The notes: generated by a model from the letters alone, not told the origin. 64,000 nucleotides of DNA from Paracraurococcus lichenis (GCF_030657435.1 NZ_JAUTWS010000014.1:1-64000); one strand, 5' to 3'. Counted from the stretch's first letter, positions 19,279 to 27,236 are shown. Made by a program: numbers and translations.

Positions 19279-19695
19279 CGGCAGGCCGTCCTGCTCGGCC
19301 GCGAGGGCGGGCGCGTTCACGGACGGGGCCGCGGCGGCGCGGGGCGCGCCGGGCCGCGCCGGCCGCCTTCGCAGGCGGCCAGAGAGGGGTATGGCCCTCG
19401 GCAGCGGACGCGCCGGCCAGCCGCGACGGCGCCGGGCGCCCGCAGGTCCGCGATGATGTGGATGCCGTCCTCCCCCGATCTCCGCCCGGCCAACCAATGC
19501 GGGGCGCCGCCTCTCCGGCGCGCCGGCACCGGCCGGGATATGCTGACTGACGATCCGACGGAACCTGCCGCATGGCCACCCGGTCCAGACCGCCCCTTCG
19601 GCGCGCCGATCGCCGGATGCGCCGGGCCGGCCCCCGGATGGCGGCGCCGCGCGGCCTGCCGCCGCGGCGCGCGTCCCATCCCGCCGGGCGGCCGG
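19279..19695. other. 417-bp gap without a gene
   Basis: This is GC-rich sequence between the MFS start and the end of the nitrile hydratase alpha gene. Open frames here have no ribosome-binding site and no recognisable protein. The MFS promoter should be in the part next to 19279; I could not pick out convincing -35/-10 boxes. Confidence 0.6.
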
Positions 19696-20298
19696 CTACT
19701 CCGCGGCGGCCGCGAGCGGCGCCATGGGCAGCGCGACCCCGACCAGCGCGTCGCGGGTCACGATCGCGGCCAACTGGTCCTCCGACCAGCCCTCCGTCCC
19801 GGCCGGGCGCATCGGCAGCACCATCCAGCGGTAGTCGGCGGTGCTGTCCACCACCCGGATCTTCGTCCCCTCCGGCAGCACCGTGCCCCATTCCGCCAGC
19901 ACCGCCCGCGGCTCGCGCACCGCCCGCGAGCGGTACTCGAAGCTCTTGTACCAGCCGGGGGGGTAGCCGAGCACCGCGCGCGGGTAGCAGGAACAGAGGG
20001 TGCAGACGACGAGGTGGTGCAGGCCGGGCCGGTCCTCCAGCACGCCGAGCGGCGGCGCGCCGGCCATGGAGACGCCCATGCGCTCGGCGGCCGCGGCGCC
20101 GTCGGTCAGCAGCAGGCGGCGCCAGTCCGGGTCCAGCCAGGCGCGGGCGACCATGCGGGCGCCGATCTCGGGGGAGGCGCGGTCGGTGCGCGCCTGCATC
20201 TCGGCGAGTTCCGCCTCGGTCACGATGCCCTTGGCCGCCAGCGCGGCGACCAGCCTCTCGAGCCGGGCGATGGAGTCGGGGCGGGCGGGGGCGCTCAT
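19696..20298 (-). CDS. cobalt-type nitrile hydratase alpha / thiocyanate hydrolase gamma-like subunit
   Basis: A 200-residue metal-binding subunit. VCTLCSCYPRAVLGYPPGWYKS is the metal claw; the Thr in CTLCSC is the cobalt-type variant, with the two inner Cys normally oxidised to sulfinic and sulfenic acids. The family hydrates nitriles to amides, or hydrolyses thiocyanate to carbonyl sulfide and ammonia. It is the last gene of three on the minus strand, 55 nt after the beta-C-like gene. Because the beta subunit is split into two genes here, the arrangement matches thiocyanate hydrolase or three-subunit nitrile hydratases rather than the usual alpha/beta pair. Confidence 0.9.
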   Translation of the reverse strand: MSAPARPDSIARLERLVAALAAKGIVTEAELAEMQARTDRASPEIGARMVARAWLDPDWRRLLLTDGAAAAERMGVSMAGAPPLGVLEDRPGLHHLVVCTLCSCYPRAVLGYPPGWYKSFEYRSRAVREPRAVLAEWGTVLPEGTKIRVVDSTADYRWMVLPMRPAGTEGWSEDQLAAIVTRDALVGVALPMAPLAAAAE

Positions 20299-20353
20299 CC
20301 CGCCCTCCGCCCGCCGCGGCGCGGGATGGCGGGAAAGCGTGGCGCGGCGGGCA

Positions 20354-20746
20354 TCAGGCAGCCTCCTTGGCGGGCATTCCCGCGGGTTCCAGCCAGTGTT
20401 CGAAGATCTCGACCAGGACCGTGTCGCCCGCCTCGCCCTCCCGCCAGATCGGCGGCTGGTCGAAGAGGACGTGGTAGAGGACGCGCACCGGCGCCGGGCG
20501 GGCGAAGGCGAGGTCCTCCGGGTTCGGGAAGGCGCCGAGCACGGCTTCCACCCTCCCCTCCCGCCCGCGCAGGTAGTGCGGCGTGCGGATGTGGCACGGC
20601 CCGCGGCGCTCCGGCCAGTCGTCCTTCACCCGCACCCGGTCGCCGGCGGCGAAGCGGGCCCCGGCCGGCGCATGCCGCGCCTCGTGCTGGCCGGACTCGC
20701 CGGCGACCTGGCCGCCCGGGGATGCGCTCATGGGGGCCCCGCTCAT
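20354..20746 (-). CDS. nitrile hydratase beta C-terminal-like subunit
   Basis: A 130-residue SH3-like barrel protein matching the C-terminal half of nitrile hydratase beta (thiocyanate hydrolase alpha). FAAGDRVRVKDDWP, GPCHIRTPHYLRGREGRVE and VRVLYHVLFDQPPIW are the conserved stretches. Its ATG overlaps the stop of the beta-N-like gene (ATGA at 20743-20746), so the two halves of an ancestral beta chain are made from coupled genes. It packs against the alpha subunit and shields the metal site in known structures. Confidence 0.88.
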   Translation of the reverse strand: MSGAPMSASPGGQVAGESGQHEARHAPAGARFAAGDRVRVKDDWPERRGPCHIRTPHYLRGREGRVEAVLGAFPNPEDLAFARPAPVRVLYHVLFDQPPIWREGEAGDTVLVEIFEHWLEPAGMPAKEAA

Positions 20747-21036
20747 GCCAGGTCCTCCGGCGCGACGATGCCCTTCTCCAGCATGATGCCGCAGAGCGAG
20801 GTCAGCCAGCGCTCGTAATAGGTGAGGGCGAAGTATTCGTCCTCGGGGATCGCCTCGATGCCCCGGCGCAACTCATCGACCGTCAGCAGCTTCTTCGCCG
20901 CCAGCACCTGGCGCAGCGCGTCGACGCGCCTGCCGAAGGCATCCGGCGGCGCCTCGTCGCGCTCGACCGGGCTGCAGCGGAAGCGGCTCAGGCCGCCCAT
21001 GTCGTGGATGGCGGGGGTTGGCTCGGCGTCGCTCAT
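20743..21036 (-). CDS. nitrile hydratase beta N-terminal-like subunit
   Basis: A 97-residue helical protein. IHDMGGLSRF is the nitrile hydratase beta start signature, and YYERWLTSLCGIMLEKGIV is the conserved helix that ends the beta N-terminal domain. Accessory proteins (P14K-like) share this fold, but the IHDMGG motif favours a true beta-N subunit. The start is taken at 21036 (MSDAEPTPAIHDMGG). It is the first gene of the three-gene unit. The promoter lies in the 98-bp gap to the divergent carboxymuconolactone decarboxylase-like gene. No separate metallochaperone is adjacent. Confidence 0.85.
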   Translation of the reverse strand: MSDAEPTPAIHDMGGLSRFRCSPVERDEAPPDAFGRRVDALRQVLAAKKLLTVDELRRGIEAIPEDEYFALTYYERWLTSLCGIMLEKGIVAPEDLA

Positions 21037-21134
21037 GGGGGCGAAGGCTAAGTCGGGCGGCGGTGCCACGTCCAGGGCATGGACCCGGCGGGAGCGGCGG
21101 GCGTTGCACTGCAGCAACCCAGCGGAGCACCCCC

Positions 21135-21707
21135 ATGCGCCTGCCCCTGATCCCGCCCGCCCAGCTCGACGCCGCGCAGAAGCCGCTGCATGCCGACATG
21201 CGCGCCGGCATCGAGAGCCACTTCAAGGGCTTCGCCACCATCGGCCCGGACGGCGCCCTGCTCGGCCCCTGGAACCCCTGGCTGCACTGGCCGGCGATCG
21301 GCGGGCCGATCTGGGAGCTGACCAAGGCGCTCTCCTTCCAGACCGGGCTGCCCAAGCCGGTGCGGGAGGTGGCGATCCTGGTGACCGGCGCGCATTTCCA
21401 CGCGGCCTACGAGATCTACGCCCATGTGATCGCCGCCGAGCAGCGCGGCCTGCCGGATGCGAAGATCGCCACCATCGTCGCCGGCCAGCGCCCGGCCGAC
21501 CTGACGCGGGAGGAGGCAGTGGCCTACGACATCGCCGCCGCGCTGGTCGGCGGCGGGGTGCTGCCGGAGCTGACCTGGAAGCAGGGAATCGAGGTCTTCG
21601 GCCGGGATGCCGCGGCCGAACTGGTCTACCTCGTCGGGCTCTACTGCCTGGTCTCCATCACCCTCAACGGCTTCGACGTTCCGGTGCCGGAGCCGGAGCG
21701 GGGCTGA
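21135..21707 (+). CDS. carboxymuconolactone decarboxylase-family protein
   Basis: A 190-residue all-helical protein of the CMD/AhpD superfamily. The signature helix is VREVAILVTGAHFHAAYEIYAH, with Glu and two His but without the Cys-x-x-Cys of AhpD, so a peroxidase role is unlikely. GGGVLPELTWKQGIEVFG is the second conserved part. The ATG at 21135 follows GGAG. It is divergent from the nitrile hydratase genes, and its 3' end overlaps the convergent DUF1772 gene by 44 bp. The substrate is unknown. Confidence 0.88.
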   Translation: MRLPLIPPAQLDAAQKPLHADMRAGIESHFKGFATIGPDGALLGPWNPWLHWPAIGGPIWELTKALSFQTGLPKPVREVAILVTGAHFHAAYEIYAHVIAAEQRGLPDAKIATIVAGQRPADLTREEAVAYDIAAALVGGGVLPELTWKQGIEVFGRDAAAELVYLVGLYCLVSITLNGFDVPVPEPERG

Positions 21708-22134
21708 GCGCGGCCTTCAGCGCGGCGCAGAGGGCGCCGAGGGTGAGCAGGGCATTGGCGGCGTGCGACCATTCCCACTGCGCCCGCAGCGCCTCCCACC
21801 CCTCGGGCAGCACGGTCCAGTGCCGCGTCGCCAGGTTGGTCGGGTAGGTCCAGACGAAGAAGACCATGAGGCCGGCGGCGAGCAGCAGGGCCGCGACCAG
21901 CGCCGGCCAGGGCGAGGCGGGCGGCCGCTGCTGCCGGTGCGCAAGCGCGAGGCAGGCGAGGATGGCCGCGATCGGGAAGCTGCCGGCCTTGGCCCAGCCG
22001 GCATAGGCGGCCTGGGCGGCGAGATAGGCGTCGCGCCCCATCGCCAGCTTGTTCGGCAGGGCGAGCAGATGCGCCCCCGCCGGGACGAGGGCGAGGGCGG
22101 TCAGCAGGACGGCGAGGAAGGCAAGGCGCGGCAT
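21664..22134 (-). CDS. DUF1772-like membrane protein
   Basis: A 156-residue protein with four hydrophobic segments (MPRLAFLAVLLTALALVPAG, a second around FPIAAILACLAL, a third ALVAALLLAAGLMVFFVWT, and a fourth near NALLTLGALCAALKA). The layout and the loop NLATRHWTVLPEGWEALRAQWEWSHA match the DUF1772/anthrone-oxygenase-like family. No function can be assigned. The start at 22134 puts the first helix at the N terminus. The 236 bases before it (22135-22370) show no gene. Confidence 0.75.
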   Translation of the reverse strand: MPRLAFLAVLLTALALVPAGAHLLALPNKLAMGRDAYLAAQAAYAGWAKAGSFPIAAILACLALAHRQQRPPASPWPALVAALLLAAGLMVFFVWTYPTNLATRHWTVLPEGWEALRAQWEWSHAANALLTLGALCAALKAALSPAPAPAPERRSR

Positions 22135-22370
22135 GCCGCCCCGACGCGGCGGCGGGCGGCCGGGTTCCCGGCCGGACCGGTCGCGGCTCGCCATGGCGCG
22201 CGTCGACCGGTCCAGGTCCGGGTCGAGGCGAGCCAATCATGCCAACCCGGGAAAGGGCTGACCCGGCGGCGGGAGCCTACCGGACCGTGTCCGGCGCGGT
22301 TTGGATGGGCCGGTCTCAAGCCAGGCTGGTATGACGCCGCCCGGGTGCAGCCGCTCGCACGGCGGTTGCT

Positions 22371-23189
22371 CTACTCCCGAAATCCGGACTTCCGCTCGTA
22401 ATGCTTTGCGTACTTGTCGGTGACGAGGTCGGTTTTGACCACCACGCAGACATCGGTGGTGTTGAACTGTTGGTCCAGCACCGCGCCGTCGCCGACGAAG
22501 CCGCCGAGGCGGAGATAGCCCTTCACCAGCGGCGGCAGGTCGTTGACCACCGCCTTCACGTCGAGGCCGGCGGGATCCAGCCGGTCCATCGGCACGTAGC
22601 GCTCCGGCAGGGCGCGCGGGCGGATCGGCGGCGGCGCCAGGTGATGCGCGTGGAGATAGGTCAGCATCGGCGCCAGCGCCTCGAGGTCGGTGCCGTGCAG
22701 GCTGGCGCAGCCGAACATCAGGTCGATGCGGTGGTGGAAGACATAGGCCGCGATGCCGCGCCAGAGGAGCTGCAGCGAGCCGCGGCTGCGATAGCCGGCA
22801 TCGACGCAGGAGCGGCCGAGCTCCAGCACCTCCCCCGGCTGCCCGACCAGCCGGGAGATGTCGTATTCGGCCGCGGAGTAGAAGCGGCCGATGGCCTCCG
22901 CCGCCGCGCGGCGGATCAGCCGGTAGGTGCCGACGACCGATCCCGGCCCTTCCCCCAGGTCGTGGTCGACGACCAGCAGGTGGTCGGCGACGGCGTCGAA
23001 CTCGTCGCGGTCGCGGCCGCTCAGCCGCGTCGCGGCATCGGGCCGGGCGCCCATCTCGCCGTAGAAGACGCGGTAGCGCAGCGCGAGGGAGGCATCGAGC
23101 TCGGCCTCGGTCTCGGCCAGGCGGACGCCGAGGTTGCCGGCGCGGATCTCGCCGAAGCCGGCCTCGCCGGCGATGGCGGCGCCGCTCAT
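22371..23189 (-). CDS. olsB: ornithine N-alpha-acyltransferase, OlsB-like
   Basis: A 272-residue GNAT-type acyltransferase that would transfer a 3-hydroxyacyl chain from acyl-ACP to ornithine, the first step of ornithine-lipid synthesis. LRYRVFYGEMGARPDA, DEFDAVADHLLVVD, VLELGRSCVDAGYRSRGSLQ and FGCASLHGTD are characteristic. The C terminus, with GFVGDGAVLDQQFNTTDVCVV, is also conserved. No olsA is adjacent, so the second acylation must be encoded elsewhere. It overlaps the upstream Fur-family gene by 4 nt, which implies coexpression with a metal-responsive regulator. Confidence 0.88.
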   Translation of the reverse strand: MSGAAIAGEAGFGEIRAGNLGVRLAETEAELDASLALRYRVFYGEMGARPDAATRLSGRDRDEFDAVADHLLVVDHDLGEGPGSVVGTYRLIRRAAAEAIGRFYSAAEYDISRLVGQPGEVLELGRSCVDAGYRSRGSLQLLWRGIAAYVFHHRIDLMFGCASLHGTDLEALAPMLTYLHAHHLAPPPIRPRALPERYVPMDRLDPAGLDVKAVVNDLPPLVKGYLRLGGFVGDGAVLDQQFNTTDVCVVVKTDLVTDKYAKHYERKSGFRE

Positions 23190-23689
23190 GCCGGCTCGCG
23201 CCCGGTGCGCGGGCGCGGCGCGCGGCGGGGCGCGGCGGGCTCGGGCTTCGGGTCGGGGAAGCGGCGGCCGAAGAGTTCCAAGCGGTGGTCCACCAGGTCG
23301 AAGCCGAGGCGGGCGGCGATCTCCTTCGCCAGGGCCTCGTGCCGCGCGTCGGAGAATTCGATCACCTTGCCGGTGTCCACGTCGATCAGGTGGTGGTGCG
23401 GGCCGTGCTCGGTCGGCTCGTAGCGGGCGCGGCCGCCGCCGAAGTCGTGCCGCTCGAGGATGCCCTTCTCCTCGAGCAGGCGGACGGTGCGGTAGACGGT
23501 GGCGATGGAGATGTGGCTGTCGCGCTCATGCGCGCGGCGGTAGAGTTCCTCGACATCGGGATGGTCGGCGCTCTCGGAGATGACGCGGGCGATCAGGCGC
23601 CGTTGCCCGGTCATCTTCAGGCCGCGGTCGATGCACAGCCTCTCGATGCGGGAGATGCCGTCGCGGCCGGCGGATGCGGGCGTGTCCAT
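23186..23689 (-). CDS. fur: Fur-family metalloregulator
   Basis: A 167-residue protein. The winged helix comes first (RGLKMTGQRRLIARVI, HISIATVYRTVRLLEEKGIL), then the metal-binding dimerisation domain HGPHHHLIDVDTGKVIEF. The Cys-x-x-Cys of many Fur proteins is missing, as is usual for alphaproteobacterial Fur/Mur. The heme motif and HHH pattern of Irr are not fully present, so Fur/Mur is favoured over Irr. A basic Pro/Arg tail ends the protein. It is the first gene of a two-gene unit with olsB, with a 4-nt overlap. Confidence 0.88.
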   Translation of the reverse strand: MDTPASAGRDGISRIERLCIDRGLKMTGQRRLIARVISESADHPDVEELYRRAHERDSHISIATVYRTVRLLEEKGILERHDFGGGRARYEPTEHGPHHHLIDVDTGKVIEFSDARHEALAKEIAARLGFDLVDHRLELFGRRFPDPKPEPAAPRRAPRPRTGREPA

Positions 23690-23853
23690 GCGGCTTCGAA
23701 TGCGGCCCCTGGTGGTCGGGAGGCCATCATCCGCCCCCCTGCGGTGTCGTCAGGCCGAGGACCATAGCGCCCCGCGGTGCGCGCCACCATGGCGGAGCGC
23801 GGGCGGCATCGTGCCGGGGCCCGCCACCCCATCCTCCAGCGGGCCCGCGGGGT

Positions 23854-24333
23854 TCAGCCGAGCTTGGTCTGCTGCGAGGCAGAGGCGGCCGCGGCGGCCT
23901 CGCGCCGGGCGCCCCGGGCCGGGCGGCCGCGCGGCTTGGTGCCGAGGCCGATCTTCTTGGCGAGCGAGGAGCGATGCTTGGCGTAGTTCGGCGCCACCAT
24001 GGGATAATCGGGCGGCAGGCTCCAACGCTCCCGGTACTGCTCGGGAGTCATGTTGTAGGAGGTCTGCAGATGCCGCTTCAGCATCTTCAGCTTCTTCCCG
24101 TCCTCCAGGCAGATCAGGTATTCGGGCGTGATCGACTTCTTGACGGGCACCGCGGGTTGTGGCCGCTCAGGCTGCGGCTTTGCCGCCGGCTGTCCCACCG
24201 AGGACAAGGTCCGGTAAACCTCCTGGATCAGGTTCGGCAGATCACCCAGCGACACCGGATTGTTGGATACATGCGCGGCGACGATTTCGGCGGTCAATCC
24301 CAGCAGGTCGGCAGAGGGAGCATCTTCAGCCAT
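23854..24333 (-). CDS. mucR: MucR/Ros-type zinc-finger regulator
   Basis: A 159-residue MucR-family regulator, an alphaproteobacterial H-NS-like global silencer. The N-terminal oligomerisation helix region is LLGLTAEIVAAHVSNNPVS. The zinc finger is CLEDGKKLKMLKRHLQTSYN, with only one clear Cys as in many MucR proteins, followed by MTPEQYRERWSLPPDYPMVAP. A basic, Ala-rich tail ends it (GRPARGARREAAAAAS). The start at 24333 is taken because GGAAG lies 10 nt upstream; an ATG three codons earlier abuts that site. It is divergent from the tusA-like gene. Confidence 0.92.
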   Translation of the reverse strand: MAEDAPSADLLGLTAEIVAAHVSNNPVSLGDLPNLIQEVYRTLSSVGQPAAKPQPERPQPAVPVKKSITPEYLICLEDGKKLKMLKRHLQTSYNMTPEQYRERWSLPPDYPMVAPNYAKHRSSLAKKIGLGTKPRGRPARGARREAAAAASASQQTKLG

Positions 24334-24424
24334 GTGACGCATCTTCCCGTTGATGGAGGCGGAGCTATACTGCCAGATGTGGCCGTTTCGCAACGCATAT
24401 CGGCGATTCGCAGGACATCATCCG

Positions 24425-24679
24425 TTGAACTCTGTTTGCAAGCAAGAACTCAGCAGCGATCGGACGCTCGACATCACGTCGGAGACTTGTCCGATGACCT
24501 TCGTGAGAACGCGACTCGCACTTGACCGCATGCCGTCGGGGGCGACGCTGCTGGTCCGGCTGCGGGGCGAGGAGCCGCGGCGCAACATCCCGCGCACCGC
24601 GGTGGAGCAGGGCCATGCCGTGCTCGCCCAGCAGGATCTGCCGGACGGCGTCACCGAGCTGCTGCTGCGGAAGGGCTGA
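24425..24679 (+). CDS. TusA-family sulfur carrier
   Basis: About 84 residues. LDITSETCPMTFVRTRLALDRM holds the Cys-Pro-x motif of TusA sulfur carriers, followed by the beta strand GATLLVRLRGEEPRRNIP and GHAVL. The only start that keeps the Cys motif with a ribosome-binding site is TTG at 24425 (AGGA 9 nt upstream). An ATG at 24494 would delete the functional Cys. It could pass persulfide sulfur for tRNA thiolation or other sulfur chemistry; the partner is unknown. It is divergent from mucR. Confidence 0.8.
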   Translation: MNSVCKQELSSDRTLDITSETCPMTFVRTRLALDRMPSGATLLVRLRGEEPRRNIPRTAVEQGHAVLAQQDLPDGVTELLLRKG

Positions 24680-24700
24680 CGCGACCGGAAGGGCAGGCCT

Positions 24701-25192
24701 TCAGTCCGCCGGCCCCGTCAGGTCGCGGCGCAGGACCAGGGCGTCGCTGCCATCCGCGTAGTAGCGCCGGCGCAGGCCGACGCGGGCAAAGCCCAGGCCC
24801 TCATAGAGTGCGAGGGCGGCTGCATTGCCGGCCGCGACCTCGAGGAACATCGCCTCCGCGCCCCGCGCCGCCGCGGCGGCCAGGGCGCCGGCCAGCAGCC
24901 CGGCGCCGAGTCCCCGCCGGCGCGCCGCGGGATGGACGGCCAGGGTCAGGATCTCCGCCTCCCCGGCCGCGGCGCGGGCGAGGATGAAACCCTCTCCCGG
25001 CCGCCAGAGGCCATAGGCGCCCGGCATCTCCAGCATCAGCCGGATGGCATCCGCCCCCCAGGCCTCCTCGCGCGGGAAGGCCGCGGCGTGCAGGACCGCG
25101 AGTGCCGCCGAGTCTGAGGCATGGGGGGTCTCGAAGGGGGGCTTCGCCCCCTTCGCGGGGCCCGGGGCGGAGCCCCGGTTTCCCGCCTGCAT
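24701..25192 (-). CDS. rimI: ribosomal protein S18-alanine N-acetyltransferase
   Basis: A 163-residue GNAT acetyltransferase: ILTLAVHPAARRRGLGAGLL is the acetyl-CoA-binding motif A, and EVAAGNAAALALYEGLGF is the RimI-type motif B region. It follows tsaB with a TGATG overlap, the standard tsaB-rimI pairing. The N terminus is odd: the conserved fold begins around SDSAALAVLHAAAFP, and the preceding about 25 residues (GSAPGPAKGAKPPFETP) are encoded by the palindromic repeat at 25124-25178. The repeat appears to have inserted at the gene start and been translated. Confidence 0.88.
   Translation of the reverse strand: MQAGNRGSAPGPAKGAKPPFETPHASDSAALAVLHAAAFPREEAWGADAIRLMLEMPGAYGLWRPGEGFILARAAAGEAEILTLAVHPAARRRGLGAGLLAGALAAAAARGAEAMFLEVAAGNAAALALYEGLGFARVGLRRRYYADGSDALVLRRDLTGPAD
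25124..25178. repeat. palindromic GC-rich repeat, copy 2, inside rimI
   Basis: Same sequence as 11221-11275 apart from the three loop bases (GGA instead of AGC). Here it lies in frame in the 5' part of rimI and encodes a Gly/Pro/Lys-rich extension. Its two hairpins lie just downstream of the rimI start and could slow ribosomes arriving from tsaB. Confidence 0.8.
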
Positions 25193-25902
25193 CACACGGT
25201 GGCCGGCAGCCGCACCGCCGGCGGCTCGACATAGAGCGGCCGGGCGGCGAGCCCCGGGATGCGCCCGGCCAGCCGCAGCGCCGCCACCCGCGCCGCCGCC
25301 GCGGCATCCGGCTGCCGGCTTTCCGTCGCCACCGCCTCGGCGCCGCGCGCGGCCAGCGCCTCGGCGACCTGCGACGCGGCATCGCCCACCAGGGCGACCG
25401 GGCCGGCCGGCGCCGGCAGGTCGGCCAGGGCGAAGACCGCGGGCGGCCCCTCCGGCGCCGCGGCGCCGGCGGCGAAGCGTTCCAGCACCACCCGGCCGCG
25501 GCGGTTGTCCACCGCCGACCAGACGGGCCGGCCGGCCGGCGGCAGGGCGGCGGCCAAAGCCTCCCCGGTCGTCACCCCGATCGCCGGCAGGCCGGCGGCC
25601 AGCGCCAGGCCCTGCGCGAGGGCGAGGGCGGCGCGGATGCCGGTGAAGCCGCCGGGGCCGACCACTGCGGCGACGGCATCGAGGTCGGCGGGACGCACCC
25701 CGGCCTCCCGCAGCACGGCCTGGACCATGGGCGGGAGGAGCGCGGCATGGCCGCGGTCGCCCTCCAGCAACCGGTGGGCACGCAACGCGCCGTCACAGAG
25801 CAGCGCGGCGGAGCAGCGGGCGAGCGAGGCGTCGAGGGCGAGGATCCACACCGGGCGGGTTCCCTGTCCCGGCAAGGCGGCCGGGGGCGCCAGCTCATAC
25901 AT
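25192..25902 (-). CDS. tsaB: tRNA threonylcarbamoyladenosine modification protein TsaB
   Basis: A 236-residue ASKHA-fold protein that partners TsaD and TsaE in making t6A37 in ANN-decoding tRNAs. ILALDASLARCSAALL is the N-terminal strand pair, and VVGPGGFTGIRAALALAQGLA is the diagnostic segment. The ATG at 25902 is used (a GTG lies one codon earlier). No strong ribosome-binding site is visible, and about 15 residues precede the conserved core. It is coupled to rimI by a TGATG overlap. Confidence 0.92.
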   Translation of the reverse strand: MYELAPPAALPGQGTRPVWILALDASLARCSAALLCDGALRAHRLLEGDRGHAALLPPMVQAVLREAGVRPADLDAVAAVVGPGGFTGIRAALALAQGLALAAGLPAIGVTTGEALAAALPPAGRPVWSAVDNRRGRVVLERFAAGAAAPEGPPAVFALADLPAPAGPVALVGDAASQVAEALAARGAEAVATESRQPDAAAAARVAALRLAGRIPGLAARPLYVEPPAVRLPATV

Positions 25903-26005
25903 CACAAGCTTGTGAAAAATCTGTGCACATGGTCAAGGCTGCAACGCCGGCGGTGAGGCGCCGGGCGGAAGCGCGCGCAGGCGTGACCGGGCGCGCCAAC
26001 CCGCA

Positions 26006-26815
26006 TCAGAGGGCGAGTTCGACCATGGCGGGGACATGGTCACTGGCCTGCGGCCAGCCGCGGGCGGGTTTCAGGACGACGTGGCGCGCCAGCTTGCCGG
26101 CGAGGTCGGGGCTGACCCAGACATGGTCGAGGCGCCGGCCGCGATCCGCGGCCTCCCAGTCCCGCGCCCGGTAGGACCACCACGTGTAGAGCTTCTCCTC
26201 CGCGGGCACGAAGTGACGCAGCGCATCGTGCCACTCGCCGGCCCGCATCCAGCCGGTCAATGCCTCGACCTCGACCGGGGTGTGGGAGACGACGCCGAGC
26301 ATCTGCCGGTGCGACCAGACGTCGTGTTCGAGCGGCGCGATGTTGAGGTCGCCGACCAGCACGCTGCGCGGCTTCGCGCCGCGCGCCTTCGACCAGGCGG
26401 CGGCCTCGGCGACGAAGTCCAGCTTGTGGGCGAATTTCGGGTTGGCCTCGCGGTCCGGCAGGTCGCCGCCGGCGGGGACGTAGAAATCGTGCAGCTCGAC
26501 CGGGCCGCCCGGCGCGTCGAGCGCCACCGAGATGTGCCGGCAATCGCCCCGGCCGCACCAGTCGGGCTCGCCCTCGCGCAGTTCGAAGGGCAGGCGGGAG
26601 AGGATGGCGACGCCGTTGTAGCCCTTCATGCCGCGGTGGGCGATGTGGGCGAAGCCGAAGGCCCGGATGTCCTCGAGCGGGAAGAGCTCGTCCGGGCACT
26701 TCGTCTCCTGCAGGCAGAGCACGTCGGGCTCCAGCGCCTTGACCAGCTCGCCGAGCAGCGGCCGGCGCAGCCGGACGGAGTTGATGTTCCAGGTGGCGAT
26801 GCGGAGGGTCGGCAT
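26006..26815 (-). CDS. xth: exodeoxyribonuclease III
   Basis: A 269-residue AP endonuclease/3'-exonuclease of the EEP superfamily for base-excision repair. All active-site blocks are present: ATWNINSVRLR (Asn), CLQETKCPD (Glu, metal), FYVPAGGD (Tyr), VGDLNIAPLEHDVW (Asp-Asn) and ASDHVPAMVEL (Asp-His). The start MPTLRIATWN is standard. It is a single gene between the 129-residue protein gene and tsaB. Confidence 0.96.
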   Translation of the reverse strand: MPTLRIATWNINSVRLRRPLLGELVKALEPDVLCLQETKCPDELFPLEDIRAFGFAHIAHRGMKGYNGVAILSRLPFELREGEPDWCGRGDCRHISVALDAPGGPVELHDFYVPAGGDLPDREANPKFAHKLDFVAEAAAWSKARGAKPRSVLVGDLNIAPLEHDVWSHRQMLGVVSHTPVEVEALTGWMRAGEWHDALRHFVPAEEKLYTWWSYRARDWEAADRGRRLDHVWVSPDLAGKLARHVVLKPARGWPQASDHVPAMVELAL

Positions 26816-26846
26816 GCGCCGGCGCTAGCGGCTCCCGCTGGCTTGA

Positions 26847-27236
26847 TCAAGGCGGCGGAAGGATGATCTCGTACTCGAAGCTCTCGCGCGGCGCATCGAG
26901 GCGGCACGCCGCCTCGTCGAAGTAGATGACGGTCCAGTCGGGCAGCGCCGCCTTCACCGCGCGGGCGATGGCAAGGCCCTCCGCAGCGAAGGCAGCGAGA
27001 TCGAACTGCCCCGTCCGTTCCTCCGGCGGGAGATAGTCCTTGCTCTCCGTGTCATACCATTCCTGCCACCGTCGGATGCGGGCGATCAGCCCGGCATCGA
27101 CGGGAAGCTCTTCGGCATGGCCCGCGCAACCGTCCGGATGCCACACGCCATCGGCGCAGTAGTCCACCATGATGCGGACCCAGCGCGCCTCGGCGAGGGA
27201 GAGTGCCTCCTGCGGCGGCTCCGCGCGGGAGGCCAT
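26847..27236 (-). CDS. conserved-looking protein of unknown function
   Basis: 129 residues, Trp/Tyr- and acid-rich, with no signal peptide or membrane segment. Notable stretches are RWVRIMVDYCADGVWHPDG, LIARIRRWQEWYDTES and WTVIYFDEAACRL. I do not recognise the family. Its ATG overlaps the stop of the FAH-family gene (TAATG), which supports the start and makes it the second gene of a two-gene unit. A single-domain cytosolic protein with a role tied to the hydrolase is possible, but nothing in the sequence shows it. Confidence 0.75.
   Translation of the reverse strand: MASRAEPPQEALSLAEARWVRIMVDYCADGVWHPDGCAGHAEELPVDAGLIARIRRWQEWYDTESKDYLPPEERTGQFDLAAFAAEGLAIARAVKAALPDWTVIYFDEAACRLDAPRESFEYEIILPPP

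Noticed and set aside
20743..21036. 97-residue protein as a nitrile hydratase accessory (chaperone) protein
   Set aside because: The IHDMGG motif and the downstream beta-C-like gene fit a split beta subunit better. An accessory role is not fully excluded.
23186..23689. Fur-family protein as the heme-responsive regulator Irr
   Set aside because: No heme-regulatory Cys-Pro motif is present, and the metal-site pattern (HGPHHHLIDVDTGKVIEF) fits alphaproteobacterial Fur/Mur.
24494..24679. ATG at 24494 as the start of the TusA-like gene
   Set aside because: It would remove the Cys of the CPM motif. The TTG at 24425 with AGGA upstream keeps the whole domain.
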